Positions 8,156 to 17,458 of a DNA stretch of 64,000 nt are shown here, piece after piece. This DNA comes from Methylobacterium sp. C25 (GTDB lineage Bacteria > Pseudomonadota > Alphaproteobacteria > Rhizobiales > Beijerinckiaceae), in contig NZ_JAAUVI010000003.1 in NCBI RefSeq assembly GCF_021352225.1, positions 186,001-250,000 on the forward strand, given 5' to 3'. The notes under the pieces were generated by a model. The model did not search any database. It had not been told where the DNA came from and saw only the letters and a list, made by a program, of their open reading frames with translations. The position numbers and the translations under genes were made by a program. Each line of letters opens with the position of its first letter. Position 1 is the stretch's first letter.

Positions 8156-9028
8156 TCAAGCGTCCGCGGGGGGAGCCGAAGGCGTGCTCGCGGGTGGTGT
8201 GTCCTCGCGATACACGTAGATGCCGAAATTCCAGCGATGCGATCCGCCGGGATCGCCGATGCAGGCCTCGTGCGCCTCGGCATTCGCCTGCCTCAAAGCA
8301 TCCATCGCGATCTCGCGCGCCCTTGCCTCCAGCCGCTCGGCCAGAGCCTGGGAGAGGCCGTCGTAATGCACGGCCCGCTCCAGGAAGCGCGGCTCCTCGC
8401 CCACGATGTTCTCGACTGCGGCGGCAACATGGTCGTGGAGGTTGCGGCCGAAATAATAGAGCTGCGGCTCGCCGCCGCCCCGCGGCAGGTAGGCGGCCTC
8501 GCAAAGCACGACGCGCCCGTGCTCGTCGAGCGCAGCGAGACCGCGATCCAGCCACTCATCGAGCACCGCACGCGGGCGCACGTCCCGCGTCACCCCGGCC
8601 ACCAAAGACTCGAAAGACGGCGCCTCGTCCTCGCTCGCCCGCGGCAGAGGCAGCGGGCGCCCCTGTCCGTCGGTGAATTCCGGCGCCGCGACCCAGCGCG
8701 CGATAATCCGGCTCGTGCGCGAGACCACGCCCGGCACTTGGCTCACGGGCGCCCCTGCCCCGCGCAGGCGGCGCACCTCCTTGCGGTGGATCCCCGTGAG
8801 AAGGCTGACGCGGCTGTCGGTCTGCTCCTTACCGGTCAGCGCGAAATCGTATTCGGCCACGTTCACGTAAAGCTCGCGCAGCAGGTTGGTCAGAGCCGGA
8901 AAGGTGATGCCGCGCGCCACGAACAGCCGCACGAGCGGCCGCAGCAAGCGTGCCACCGGGGCGTGCAAGGCCGCCGCCTGCGGTGAGGCGGCATCGGACA
9001 TGTCGGGTGTGTCGGGCGGCACGGGCAT
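8156..9028 (-). CDS. DUF6502 family protein
   Basis: About 290 residues, recognised as the DUF6502 type by LLRPLVRLFVARGITFPALTNLLRELYVNVAEYDF, a helical N-terminus that looks like a winged-helix DNA-binding fold (TDSRVSLLTGIHRKEVRRL). The rest is a mixed segment ending in GIYVYRED. Starts at 9061 (GTG), 9028 (ATG) and 9001 (ATG) are all possible and none has a strong Shine-Dalgarno. It is the first gene of a two-gene operon with the DUF5666 protein, a pairing that suggests one pathway. It could be a regulator; the true function is unknown. Confidence 0.68.
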   Translation of the reverse strand: MPVPPDTPDMSDAASPQAAALHAPVARLLRPLVRLFVARGITFPALTNLLRELYVNVAEYDFALTGKEQTDSRVSLLTGIHRKEVRRLRGAGAPVSQVPGVVSRTSRIIARWVAAPEFTDGQGRPLPLPRASEDEAPSFESLVAGVTRDVRPRAVLDEWLDRGLAALDEHGRVVLCEAAYLPRGGGEPQLYYFGRNLHDHVAAAVENIVGEEPRFLERAVHYDGLSQALAERLEARAREIAMDALRQANAEAHEACIGDPGGSHRWNFGIYVYREDTPPASTPSAPPADA

Positions 9029-9167
9029 GGTCACAGATGTACCGGGGGACGCGTGGGACACAATCCCACAATGTGCGTTTCAACACCTGGCAGCGGCGAA
9101 TTCGAATTGACGTGGGAAATTTGCACACTTAGCTTTCGCGTGTTCAGTTTTCCCACGGACACCGACT

Positions 9168-9473
9168 ATGACCGAGGCTCGCACTCACCAACCACCGACC
9201 GACGAGCCCATCTGGGCGCGCCGCTCCGCAGCCTCTCTTGCCGACGTGTCACTCCATCCCCTTCGTCGCGGCCTGCTGTTTCTGGCCGCGCTGTCCTTGC
9301 CCGTCATCGGATGCGCGGTCGCCGAACGGTTCCACCGCAACGCATCCGATACGGCGCAAGTCGCCGCCGTCCTGCGCTCCCCCCCTCATAGCGGGACGGC
9401 GGCGAATCCCCCTGCCAAGACGCAGGCGCGCTTCGCTCCGGCGATGTTCGATCAGAGCCTGAGGCTGCGGTGA
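9168..9473 (+). CDS. Small single-pass membrane protein, unknown
   Basis: 101 residues: a polar N-terminus, one hydrophobic segment (RGLLFLAALSLPVIGCAVAE, about residues 34-53) and a polar tail. I do not recognise a family. The segment LPVIGC looks lipobox-like but sits too far from the N-terminus for a classical lipoprotein. Its stop overlaps the start of the next small membrane gene by GTGA, which supports both being real. The region upstream is relatively AT-rich and separates it from the divergent DUF6502 gene. Confidence 0.5.
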   Translation: MTEARTHQPPTDEPIWARRSAASLADVSLHPLRRGLLFLAALSLPVIGCAVAERFHRNASDTAQVAAVLRSPPHSGTAANPPAKTQARFAPAMFDQSLRLR

Positions 9474-9649
9474 TCTCCGTCAGTCTCCCCGCTCGGCCCG
9501 GCCCACTCTTCGGCCGGCCAGCGCTCCCCCCTCCCAACGACGCCACGCTCGACGACCGTGATCCCTGCGGCGGAGAGCAGGTGATCGATTTCGCCCTGTG
9601 CCTGGTGATCGCCGCTGCCATGGTCGGTCTGCTGCTCCTGGCACTCTGA
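9470..9649 (+). CDS. 59-residue membrane protein, unknown
   Basis: A short frame begins at GTG 9470, overlapping the previous stop by 4 bases, and encodes 59 residues. The first 38 are polar (including DDRDPCGGEQ) and the last 20 form a strong transmembrane helix, FALCLVIAAAMVGLLLLAL, ending at the stop. The tail-anchored layout, the coupling overlap and the clean end argue for a real gene. No family is recognised. Confidence 0.45.
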   Translation: MISVSLPARPGPLFGRPALPPPNDATLDDRDPCGGEQVIDFALCLVIAAAMVGLLLLAL

Positions 9650-9725
9650 AGCCTTTTCGGCGCTCCGGCGCCGATCGATCCGGCCCCCGCTCGCGAAACG
9701 GGCCGACGTCACGAGAGAGAAAGTC

Positions 9726-10460
9726 ATGACCGCAAAACTGCTGGCCGCCGCCTTGTGCGTCGGCATCCTGACGGCCGTCTCGGCTCAGGCCGCCGACCTG
9801 CCGAAGCGCGCCGCCCCGCCCCCGCTGCTGCCGATCCCGCCGGCGTTCACCTGGACGGGCTTCTACGCGGGCGTGAATGCTGGTTACGGCTTCACGTCGG
9901 GCCCCTCGAGCTTCACCGACCCCACCTACGGAACGGTGACACGAAGCGGCAGCCGGGACGGCTTCGTCGGTGGTGGTCAGCTCGGCTACAATTATCAGTT
10001 CACGCCGGGCTCAGGCTTCGTCGTCGGTTTCGAGACGGACATCCAGGGCACCTCGCTCTCGCGAGGCAGCGCGACGATCGGTACCACGCCGTATTACAAC
10101 GTCTCGCCGTCGCTCGATTACCTCGGAACGGTGCGCGGCCGGCTCGGCTACGCCTTTGATCGCTGGCTGGTCTACGGGACCGGCGGTCTCGCCTATGGCG
10201 GCGGCAGCCTGCCCTCCAGCGCCAGCGCCTATCCCTACACGCTGCCCGATACGTCGCGCATCGGCTACGCGGTCGGCGGCGGCGTCGAATACGCGCTGAC
10301 CGACCATATCTCGGTCAAGCTCGAGGGGCTCTACGTCGACCTCGGCAAGGGCAGGACAGGCATGACCTACTACGATGCGACGACGCCGGCCTATTACGGC
10401 ACCGGGCGTTCCGATTCGGGCTTCGGACTGGCCCGCGCCGGCCTCAACTACCGCTTCTGA
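9726..10460 (+). CDS. Outer-membrane beta-barrel protein, Omp25/Omp31-like
   Basis: 244-residue porin-family protein of the outer-membrane beta-barrel type common in Hyphomicrobiales. A signal peptide (LLAAALCVGILTAVSAQA) is followed by the typical ADLPKRAAPPP...FTWTGFYAGVNAGYGF entry. Alternating aromatic strands follow (NYQFTPGSGFVVGFETDIQ, YLGTVRGRLGYAFDRWLVYGTGGLAYG, YAVGGGVEYALTDHISVKLEGLYVDLG). The chain ends in LNYRF, the C-terminal Phe being the barrel-assembly signal. It is monocistronic as far as can be seen. Specific transport function is not evident. Confidence 0.9.
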   Translation: MTAKLLAAALCVGILTAVSAQAADLPKRAAPPPLLPIPPAFTWTGFYAGVNAGYGFTSGPSSFTDPTYGTVTRSGSRDGFVGGGQLGYNYQFTPGSGFVVGFETDIQGTSLSRGSATIGTTPYYNVSPSLDYLGTVRGRLGYAFDRWLVYGTGGLAYGGGSLPSSASAYPYTLPDTSRIGYAVGGGVEYALTDHISVKLEGLYVDLGKGRTGMTYYDATTPAYYGTGRSDSGFGLARAGLNYRF

Positions 10461-10608
10461 GCCACGATCCCGACTCGCTGCGACGGGGAACCGTGCAGGA
10501 TCGCGACCGTTCTGAACCTTCGAGACGGGGCAGTTTCCGCGTGCCGGGCAGCGTCGCGACGTTTGCCGGATACGCGGGACAAGAACTTCCTTGATCGAGG
10601 AGAACGAC

Positions 10609-11049
10609 GTGGCCTTCATCCCCCTTCGTAGCGCGAGCCGGCGTTTCGCCATGGTGCTCGCCCTTTCGTCGGCGTTTGCCGGCTCGGCAGTGCTTCCAGC
10701 CGTCGCCCAGGACCTGCCCAGGTTCGAGATCCCGAGCGTCGACGGGCCCGACATCGACGAACCGTCCGTGGATCTTCCCGACACCAAGGGTGATCTCGTC
10801 TTCCACGGCAATTACTGCGGCCCCGGCAGCCGCGGCGTCGGGCGGCCTCCGGTCGACGCGCTCGACGAGGCCTGCATGCATCACGATGCCTGCTCCCCGA
10901 AGGTCGGAACGGGCCTACCGTCCTGCGGCTGCAATGCCCGGCTTGCCCGCGAGGCGAGCCTCGTCGCGCGCAGTCCGCGCACCGATGAAGAGCAGCGCGT
11001 GGCAGCGCAGTTCGTCGCGGCAGGCGCCAAGGTCCTGGCCTGCCGCTGA
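10609..11049 (+). CDS. Secreted phospholipase A2-like protein
   Basis: 146 residues with a GTG start six bases after GAGGAG. A signal peptide (FAMVLALSSAFAGSAVLPAVAQ) leads to an acidic Pro-rich linker (residues 35-60). Then comes a compact phospholipase A2 core: the calcium-loop-like NYCGPG (68-73), PVDALDEACMHHDAC (81-95) with the catalytic His-Asp pair (His92, Asp93), and extra cysteines at 106, 108 and 145 for disulfides. This is the C-x-x-H-D-x-C hallmark of secreted PLA2, which releases the sn-2 fatty acid of phospholipids using calcium. Bacterial members are short like this one. Export to periplasm or outside is inferred from the signal. Confidence 0.75.
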   Translation: MAFIPLRSASRRFAMVLALSSAFAGSAVLPAVAQDLPRFEIPSVDGPDIDEPSVDLPDTKGDLVFHGNYCGPGSRGVGRPPVDALDEACMHHDACSPKVGTGLPSCGCNARLAREASLVARSPRTDEEQRVAAQFVAAGAKVLACR

Positions 11050-11185
11050 TCACAGGCCTCGAAACGTCTGGACCCGCGGCTGACATGCGCGGGCCCGGAC
11101 GGCTGGATTTTGCGCCTGCGGCGCCAGGATGTTAGCCCGCCGGCGGCCCGATCACGCTGAATTCGGGCGGATCTCGGGAGGCCGT

Positions 11186-11632
11186 GTGACGACGAACCCC
11201 ATCGGCGGAACGCTCAGCGATGGCGTCCACCGGCTGCCCATACGGGTCTACTACGAAGACACCGACTTTTCCGGCTTCGTCTACCACGCCAGCTACCTGC
11301 GTTTCATGGAGCGCGGGCGTACGGAGTTGCTGCGCGCGCTCGCGGGCGACCAGTCGGATCTGCACCGGGATGCGCGCGGGCTCGTCTTCGTGGTCCGCAA
11401 GATGACGCTCGACTTCCTGAAGCCCGCGCGCATGGACGACCTCCTCGACGTTCGGACCTGGTCGAGCGAGCTGAAGGGCGCCTCGATGCACCTGACGCAG
11501 GAGGTCCGGCGCGGGGACGAGGTGGTGATGAAGGCCGACGTGGTCGTCGCCTGCGTGCGCGAGGGTCGGGCCATCCGTCTCCCGGATTCGCTCCGGCGCT
11601 CGCTGACTCGATCAGCCACCGACGCCGGCTAG
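11186..11632 (+). CDS. ybgC: Tol-Pal-associated acyl-CoA thioesterase
   Basis: 148-residue hotdog-fold thioesterase found at the head of tol clusters. The catalytic motif is intact: VYYEDTDFSGFVYHASYLRFMERGRTE (Asp27 is the predicted catalytic residue). GTG 11186 was chosen because GGGAGG lies four bases upstream and it gives the normal N-terminus. Characterised YbgC hydrolyses acyl-CoA and associates with acyl carrier protein and lipid synthesis enzymes. Here it is separated from tolQ by a GST and a regulator gene on the opposite strand, so it is near, but not in, the tol operon. Confidence 0.88.
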   Translation: MTTNPIGGTLSDGVHRLPIRVYYEDTDFSGFVYHASYLRFMERGRTELLRALAGDQSDLHRDARGLVFVVRKMTLDFLKPARMDDLLDVRTWSSELKGASMHLTQEVRRGDEVVMKADVVVACVREGRAIRLPDSLRRSLTRSATDAG

Positions 11633-11633
11633 A

Positions 11634-12251
11634 TCACGCAGCTTCCGCTGCGCTCTCCGCCGGATCCTCGCCGATCGTGCGGTGAAAGGCCGAGCGCCGG
11701 CTCACGCGATCGAGATAGCCGCGAAAGATCGGCGTCTCCGGAATCACCTTCAGGATATCCAGCCCCCAGTACATCGCGCTCCCGAGCGCGACGTCCGCGG
11801 CCGTGAAACGGTCTCCGGTGACATAGGGGCTCGCAGCCAGTGTCCGCTCGACATGCGCCAGTGCGTCCTGGAACGTGCCGAAGGCGACGCCGCGGGGCTC
11901 GTACTGCCAGCGATGCATGTGCGCGGTGATGGCCGGGTCGAGCACTGCGTCGACATAGGTCAGCCAGCTCAGATACGGCCCGCGGCGGCGATCCCCAACC
12001 GGCGGTGCGAGGCCGGCCTGCGGAAAGGCATCGCACAGATGCATCGCGATGGCCGCGCGCTCGGTGACGGTGATGCCGTCATGGATGATCGCCGGAACCT
12101 TCCCGTGCGCCTGGATCGACCGGTAGCTCGCCGGCACGCCGCCGGCCGAGCGGATGTCGACGATGCGCGTCTCGAAGGGCACGCCGAGTTCGGCCAGCAG
12201 CCAGTGGATGGTCGAGGAGCGCGAATGCGGAGCGTGGAAGAACGTAAGCAT
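11634..12251 (-). CDS. Glutathione S-transferase family protein
   Basis: 205-residue cytosolic GST. The N-terminal thioredoxin-like domain contains MLTFFHAPHSRSSTIHWLLAELG and the cis-Pro/glutathione-binding KVPAIIHDGITVTERAAIAMHL (Glu-Arg instead of the commonest Glu-Ser). The C-terminal domain is helical (FTAADVALGSAMYWGL). Converges on ybgC with 1 base between stops. A hairpin CGCAGC-TTCC-GCTGCG (11637-11652) lies in its last codons and may end transcription. It follows the WYL-domain regulator on the same strand after 90 bases and may be controlled by it. Substrate unknown. Confidence 0.85.
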   Translation of the reverse strand: MLTFFHAPHSRSSTIHWLLAELGVPFETRIVDIRSAGGVPASYRSIQAHGKVPAIIHDGITVTERAAIAMHLCDAFPQAGLAPPVGDRRRGPYLSWLTYVDAVLDPAITAHMHRWQYEPRGVAFGTFQDALAHVERTLAASPYVTGDRFTAADVALGSAMYWGLDILKVIPETPIFRGYLDRVSRRSAFHRTIGEDPAESAAEAA

Positions 12252-12341
12252 GACCTGATCCCCTCTCGTTGAGCCCAGGACCGGCCTTCGCCGGGCCGTC
12301 TGGGATGAGGGGAGATTGCAGCGGCGGCGCGTCAGTTTCTG

Positions 12342-13100
12342 TCAGGAGCCACGCGCCAAGGTCTGCGCCGGCCGCATCTCCTTGCGCCACGCCTTCACCA
12401 GCGCGGCCCTCCGAGTCGGATAGCGCTGCCCGGTCAATGTCAGCTCGCCGATATTCTCGGCGTGGAAGTGCCGGAAGGCCGTGCGCAGCTCGCACCAGGC
12501 TGAAAACAGCCTTTTGCGGTCGTAGAAGGCCATGCCGATCGGCCAGACAGTGCGCTCGGTCATCGCGCCGGCCGCGTCGCGATAGGTGATGAACAGCTTC
12601 TCTTCGCGCCGGATCGCTTCGCGCAGGGCCTTGAGCACGGGCGTATGGTCGATCTCGGCCTGAGGCAAAGCGGCCCAGAGGCCGGTCTCGGCGAGCGCCT
12701 CGCGCTGATCGGAAGGAGTCGCCATGGCGATCTTGGCGATGGCGTTGGTAGCCGCCTTGGCCAGGACGGAATCGGCCTGCCGCTCCACCCAGCGTGCGCC
12801 GAGCACCAGCGCCTCGCGCTCGTCCTCGTCGAACATCAGCGGCGGCAGGAAGAACCCGGAGCGCAGGAGGTAGCCGATGCCGGCCTCGCCCTCCACCGGC
12901 GCGCCGAGCCCGCTGAGCGTGGCGATGTCCCGATAGATCGTCCGCTCGGAGACGGAGAGCTCCTCGGCGAGTACCGCAGCCGTCACCGGGCGCCGGCGAC
13001 GGCGCAAGGCATCGATCAGTGAGAACAGGCGGTCGGTGCGACTCAGTGGATCGTCCCCCGAAAGTCGATCAGCCCCACGATAGCCCAGATCGACAACCAA
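12342..13100 (-). CDS. YafY-type transcriptional regulator, HTH plus WYL domain
   Basis: About 250 residues. The N-terminal DeoR-like helix-turn-helix (LFSLIDALRRRRRPVTAAVLAEELSVSERTIYRDIATLSGLGAPVEG) is followed by the PAFZ/WYL region (GYLLRSGFFLPPLMFDEDEREALVLGARWV, then LFITYRDAAGAMTERTVWPIGMAFYDRKRLFSAWCELR). WYL domains sense small ligands or nucleic acids. The start is uncertain: TTG 13100 has no spaced Shine-Dalgarno, and the true start may be nearer the SRTDRLF segment. It is divergent from tolQ and upstream of the GST gene. Confidence 0.82.
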   Translation of the reverse strand: MVVDLGYRGADRLSGDDPLSRTDRLFSLIDALRRRRRPVTAAVLAEELSVSERTIYRDIATLSGLGAPVEGEAGIGYLLRSGFFLPPLMFDEDEREALVLGARWVERQADSVLAKAATNAIAKIAMATPSDQREALAETGLWAALPQAEIDHTPVLKALREAIRREEKLFITYRDAAGAMTERTVWPIGMAFYDRKRLFSAWCELRTAFRHFHAENIGELTLTGQRYPTRRAALVKAWRKEMRPAQTLARGS

Positions 13101-13303
13101 TCCTTAACCTTGATGCGCGCCTAAACTGACTCACGAAAAGGTCGCGACCATCGTCTGACGGCTGCGCAAGCTCGGCCCTTACTTTCGACAGATTCGAGAG
13201 CGATTTGCTTTGATATCGCTCAAGGATTTTGGCGAGAGCGCGGAGCCCGGCGCGGGTGCCGCACAGATTGCCGCGCCTTGAGGACTCTCGGGATCCGACG
13301 ACG

Positions 13304-14029
<726 letters not shown>

Positions 14030-14057
14030 TCAGGAAGCCGAAGCAGGATCACGCACC

Positions 14058-14501
14058 ATGGGCATGAGCCACGGAGCGGCACAGGGCGGCAAGCGGCGCC
14101 GGCGCGGCAAGCGCGGCGGCGGGCCGATCAACGAGATCAACATGACGCCGTTCATCGACGTCGTGCTCGTGCTGCTGATCATCTTCATGGTCGCCGCGCC
14201 GATGATGACGGTGGGCGTGCCGCTCGACCTGCCGCAATCCAAGGCGAGCCCGCTCAATTCCGACGTGAAGCCGATCACGCTGTCGATCCGCCAGACCGGC
14301 CAGATCTTCCTCGGCGAGGCCGAACTGAAGGATGACGACATCGTCCCGCATCTCATGCAGGAGGCCAAGGCCGGCACCGAGGATCGCGTCTTCGTGCGCG
14401 GCGACAAGCGGGTCGACTACGGCCGCGTCGCGCAGGTGATGGCGATCGTCACCGGCGGCGGCTTCAAGAAGGTGGCGCTCGTCACCGAACCGGACAATTG
14501 A
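14058..14501 (+). CDS. tolR: Tol-Pal system protein TolR
   Basis: 147-residue ExbD/TolR protein. A basic, Gly-rich cytoplasmic N-terminus (GKRRRRGKRGGG) and INEINMTPFIDVVLVLLIIFMVAAP precede the periplasmic domain. The Asp in TPFID (Asp34) at the head of the transmembrane helix is the conserved protonatable residue that couples proton flow. The periplasmic part includes FVRGDKRVDYGRVAQVMAIV. It starts 28 bases after tolQ and is followed after 13 bases by tolA, consistent with one operon. Confidence 0.95.
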   Translation: MGMSHGAAQGGKRRRRGKRGGGPINEINMTPFIDVVLVLLIIFMVAAPMMTVGVPLDLPQSKASPLNSDVKPITLSIRQTGQIFLGEAELKDDDIVPHLMQEAKAGTEDRVFVRGDKRVDYGRVAQVMAIVTGGGFKKVALVTEPDN

Positions 14502-14514
14502 GGGAGCGCTGAGC

Positions 14515-15783
14515 GTGCGCTTTCCGAAGCTCACCTTTGACAAGAGCGAGCCCGGTGTCTGGATTTCCGCAGGCACGCACGGGGCGTTGCTGGCGCTCGC
14601 GCTGTTCGCGGTGGCGGCTCCGGCCCTGCCGAATGCCGACGAGGGCGTGCCGGTCGAAGTGCTGACCGAACAGCAATTCTCCGAATTGACCCGCGGCGAG
14701 CGCAACGCCGACAAGCCGCAGGAAAAGCCGAACAAGGCCGATCGCGTCGCCGACAAGGTCGAGGAGCGCGAGCCCGAGAACGCCAAGGTCGACACGCCCG
14801 CGCCGCCCACGCGGACCGCCGAGATGAAGCTCGCCTCGGTCGACGAGATTCCCCTGCGCGCCGACACGCCCGACCCCGCCAAGGAAGAAGCCGCGGCCGC
14901 CGCGGCGAAAGCCGCCGCAGCCAAGGCGGAAGCCGAGAAGGCCGCCGCAGCCAAAGCCGAGGCGAAGGCCAAGGCCGAAGCCGCCGCCAAGGCCGAGAAG
15001 GCCGAAGCGGCCAAGCGCGAGGAGCTTCAGAAGCTCGTCGAGCGCGAGGAGGCCGAGGCCGCCGCGAAGGAAGCCGCCAAGAAGGCCTCCGAGGCCAAGG
15101 CGAAAGCCGAAGCAAAGGCAAAGGCTGAAGCCAAGGCCAAGGCGGACGCCGAAGCGAAGGCCGAAGCCGAGGCAGAGAAGAAGCTCGCGGAGGCGAAGGC
15201 CAAGGCAGAGGCCGACGCGAAAGCCAAGGCTGAGGCAACGGCGAAGGCGGAAGCCGCCGCGAAAGCCAAGGCTAAGGCCATGGCCGAGGCGAAGGCCAAG
15301 GCTGACGCCGAAGCGAAGGCCAAGAAGCAGGCCGAGCTCGCGAACAAATACAGCCCCGGCGATATCCGCCAGCTCCTCGCCAACAAGGCGCCGTCGCAAT
15401 CCACCGGCTCGACGGGCCGCGAGGTTCAGCGCACGGCCTCCCTCGGTACCTCGACGGGCAATTCCCAGAAGCTGTCGCCTTCGATGCGCGATGCCCTGGT
15501 CGGCATGCTGCAGCAGCAGATCGAGCGCTGTTACTCGGCGCCGCCGGGCGCGGCGCAGGGCGTGATCCTGCCGATGCTCGACATCAAGCTGAATCCGGAC
15601 GGCTCGCTCTCGAGCGACCCGCGGTTGATGCGCTCGGGTCAGAACTCGGTCGACCAGTCGATCGCCCAGGCTGCGCTACGCGCAGTGCGGCGCTGCGCGC
15701 CCTACAAGATTCCGTCGCAATACGCGCCGTATTACAACGACTGGAAGGCCATCAACGCGGAGTTCGAGTTCTCGCGAGTGTGA
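14515..15783 (+). CDS. tolA: Tol-Pal system protein TolA
   Basis: 422-residue protein starting at GTG 14515. Residues about 20-38 form the single transmembrane helix. About 80-285 are a very long Ala/Lys/Glu coiled coil (AKAEAEAKAKAEA-type) expected to span the periplasm. The C-terminal domain (about 320-422) holds LSPSMRDALVGMLQQQIERCYSAPPGAAQG and ends in FEFSRV, with two cysteines that may pair as in TolA domain III. It links the TolQR motor to outer-membrane partners. The repeated low-complexity coding sequence makes false long frames on the other strand. Confidence 0.93.
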   Translation: MRFPKLTFDKSEPGVWISAGTHGALLALALFAVAAPALPNADEGVPVEVLTEQQFSELTRGERNADKPQEKPNKADRVADKVEEREPENAKVDTPAPPTRTAEMKLASVDEIPLRADTPDPAKEEAAAAAAKAAAAKAEAEKAAAAKAEAKAKAEAAAKAEKAEAAKREELQKLVEREEAEAAAKEAAKKASEAKAKAEAKAKAEAKAKADAEAKAEAEAEKKLAEAKAKAEADAKAKAEATAKAEAAAKAKAKAMAEAKAKADAEAKAKKQAELANKYSPGDIRQLLANKAPSQSTGSTGREVQRTASLGTSTGNSQKLSPSMRDALVGMLQQQIERCYSAPPGAAQGVILPMLDIKLNPDGSLSSDPRLMRSGQNSVDQSIAQAALRAVRRCAPYKIPSQYAPYYNDWKAINAEFEFSRV

Positions 15784-15865
15784 GAGCCGACCTCATCGAC
15801 CTCTCCTTCCGGCAACGGAAGGACATTGGGTCTCGTCTGACCCAGCCAGCTTCTCGGAATCGATC

Positions 15866-17188
15866 ATGACGCAATTTTCCATCACGCGGCGCTCCCTGGC
15901 CGCCGCCTTCACCGCGCTCGCGTTGACCCTGGCCGCCGCCGCTCCGGCGCAGGCGCAGCTTCAGTTGCGCATCGGTGGTGGAGCGTTCCAGCCGCTGCCG
16001 ATCGCCATCGTCGATTTCGCGGGCGATCCGAGCCTCGGCTCGCTGATGTCGAGCGTGGTGACGAACAATCTGCGCCGCTCGGGCTATTTCACGCCGCTCG
16101 AGAAGTCGCGCTTCCCCGAGAATCCGAGCTTCGACGCGGCTCCGAACTTCGACAAGTGGCGCGGCACCGGCGTGCAGGCGCTCGTTACCGGGCGCGTCGG
16201 CCGCGCCGGGGACGGCAAGCTGAAGGTCGAGTTCCGGCTCTGGGACGTGACTTCGGGCCAGCAGGTCACCGGCCAGCAATACGGCACGGATCCGGGCAAT
16301 GCCCGCCGCGCCGGCCACCTGATCTCGGATCAGGTTTACACCAAGATCACCGGCATCGGCGGCTTCTTCGACAGCCGCGTCGCCTTCGTCGACGAGTCGG
16401 GTCCCAAAGAGCACCGGCGCAAGCGCCTGATGGTCATGGACCAGGACGGTGCCAACGTCCGTGCGCTGACCAGCGGCGACGTTTCCGTCGTGGCGCCGCG
16501 CTACTCGCCGGCGGGCCAGGACATCGCCTTCATGACCCAGGCCTCGGGCCAGAAGCCGCGCGTCCAGATGATCGACCTGGAGAGCGGTACCCGCCAGACT
16601 GTCGGCAGCTTCGATTCGATGAGCACCAGCCCGCGCTTCTCGCCGGACGGCCGCCGCCTGGTGATGAGCGTGCAACAGGGCGGCAATGCCGACATCGTCA
16701 CCGTCGACATCGCCTCGAAGGCTCAGCACCCGGTCACCCAGGGGCTCGCCATCGACACCTCCCCGACCTACTCGCCGGATGGCAGCCAGATCGTGTTCGA
16801 GTCCGATCGTGGCGGCTCGCAGCAGATCTACGTGATGGGCTCGGACGGCTCGAACGCGCACCGCATCTCCTTCGGCGAGGGCTCCGCCTCTCAGCCGGCC
16901 TGGTCGCCGAAGGGCGACCTCATCGCCTTCACCCGCCAGCGCAAGGGCGGTTTCGCCATCTGCGTGATGCGCCCCGACGGCTCTGGCGAGCGCGTGCTCA
17001 CCGAGGGCTTCCACAACGAGGGCCCGACCTTCGCGCCGAACGGCCAGTACGTGATGTTCTTCCGCGATCCCGGCGGCCAGGGCGGCGGCAAGCTCTACAT
17101 GGTCGACATCACCGGCCGCGTGGAGAACCCGGTGCCGACGCCTTCCTATGCCTCCGACCCGACTTGGTCGCCGCTGCTCGGACGCTGA
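15866..17188 (+). CDS. tolB: Tol-Pal system beta-propeller protein TolB
   Basis: 440-residue periplasmic protein. A signal peptide (ITRRSLAAAFTALALTLAAAAPAQAQ) is followed by the TolB N-terminal domain (PIAIVDFAGDPSLGSLMSSVVTNNLRRSG). Then come several WD40-like propeller blades with the repeated S-P-D-G word (RFSPDGRRLVM, TYSPDGSQIVFESDRGGSQQIYVM, FAPNGQYVMFFRD). TolB docks on Pal at the outer membrane. It is the last gene of the cluster here: pal and cpoB, which usually follow, are absent, and a strong hairpin comes directly after the stop. Confidence 0.95.
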   Translation: MTQFSITRRSLAAAFTALALTLAAAAPAQAQLQLRIGGGAFQPLPIAIVDFAGDPSLGSLMSSVVTNNLRRSGYFTPLEKSRFPENPSFDAAPNFDKWRGTGVQALVTGRVGRAGDGKLKVEFRLWDVTSGQQVTGQQYGTDPGNARRAGHLISDQVYTKITGIGGFFDSRVAFVDESGPKEHRRKRLMVMDQDGANVRALTSGDVSVVAPRYSPAGQDIAFMTQASGQKPRVQMIDLESGTRQTVGSFDSMSTSPRFSPDGRRLVMSVQQGGNADIVTVDIASKAQHPVTQGLAIDTSPTYSPDGSQIVFESDRGGSQQIYVMGSDGSNAHRISFGEGSASQPAWSPKGDLIAFTRQRKGGFAICVMRPDGSGERVLTEGFHNEGPTFAPNGQYVMFFRDPGGQGGGKLYMVDITGRVENPVPTPSYASDPTWSPLLGR

Positions 17189-17196
17189 ATCACGTT

Positions 17197-17233
17197 ACGG
17201 GTGCCGCGCTCGCTCCACGAGCACGGCACCCGT
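17197..17233 (+). terminator. Strong hairpin after tolB
   Basis: ACGGGTGCCG-C-GCTCG, loop CTCCA, CGAGC-A-CGGCACCCGT: 15 pairs with one C/A mismatch, beginning 9 bases after the tolB stop. No U-run follows, but the stem is strong enough to end or protect the tol transcript. Confidence 0.6.
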
Positions 17234-17458
17234 CCTGCGAGGATCGGTGCGATCTCGCGAGAAACGGGGAATCAATAACATTCGCCGTCCAAAAATATAT
17301 TGTTGGCATAATTCAGTTCATACCGGCGCTCTCCGCAGATAACCGACCAATAACCGCGGAAAATTCGACGTTGGCCGCCCCGACTTGCTGGCGGAAATTT
17401 GCCCGTCCGAGTCCCGTATCGTAAAGCCTGCCCATCGCAACGACGATGAGGTGTGGGG

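Noticed and set aside
6686..8986. 766-codon open frame on the plus strand
   Set aside because: It runs antisense through two genes (DUF5666, DUF6502) with family matches and operon spacing; its translation has no domain.
15060..15340. Tandem repeat array as a mobile or CRISPR-like element
   Set aside because: The near-repeats are in-frame Ala/Lys/Glu codons of the TolA coiled coil.
14482..15399. Minus-strand frame rich in Leu and Gly, looking membrane-like
   Set aside because: It is the antisense of the TolA Ala/Lys/Glu coiled coil; the composition is an artefact of the repeat.
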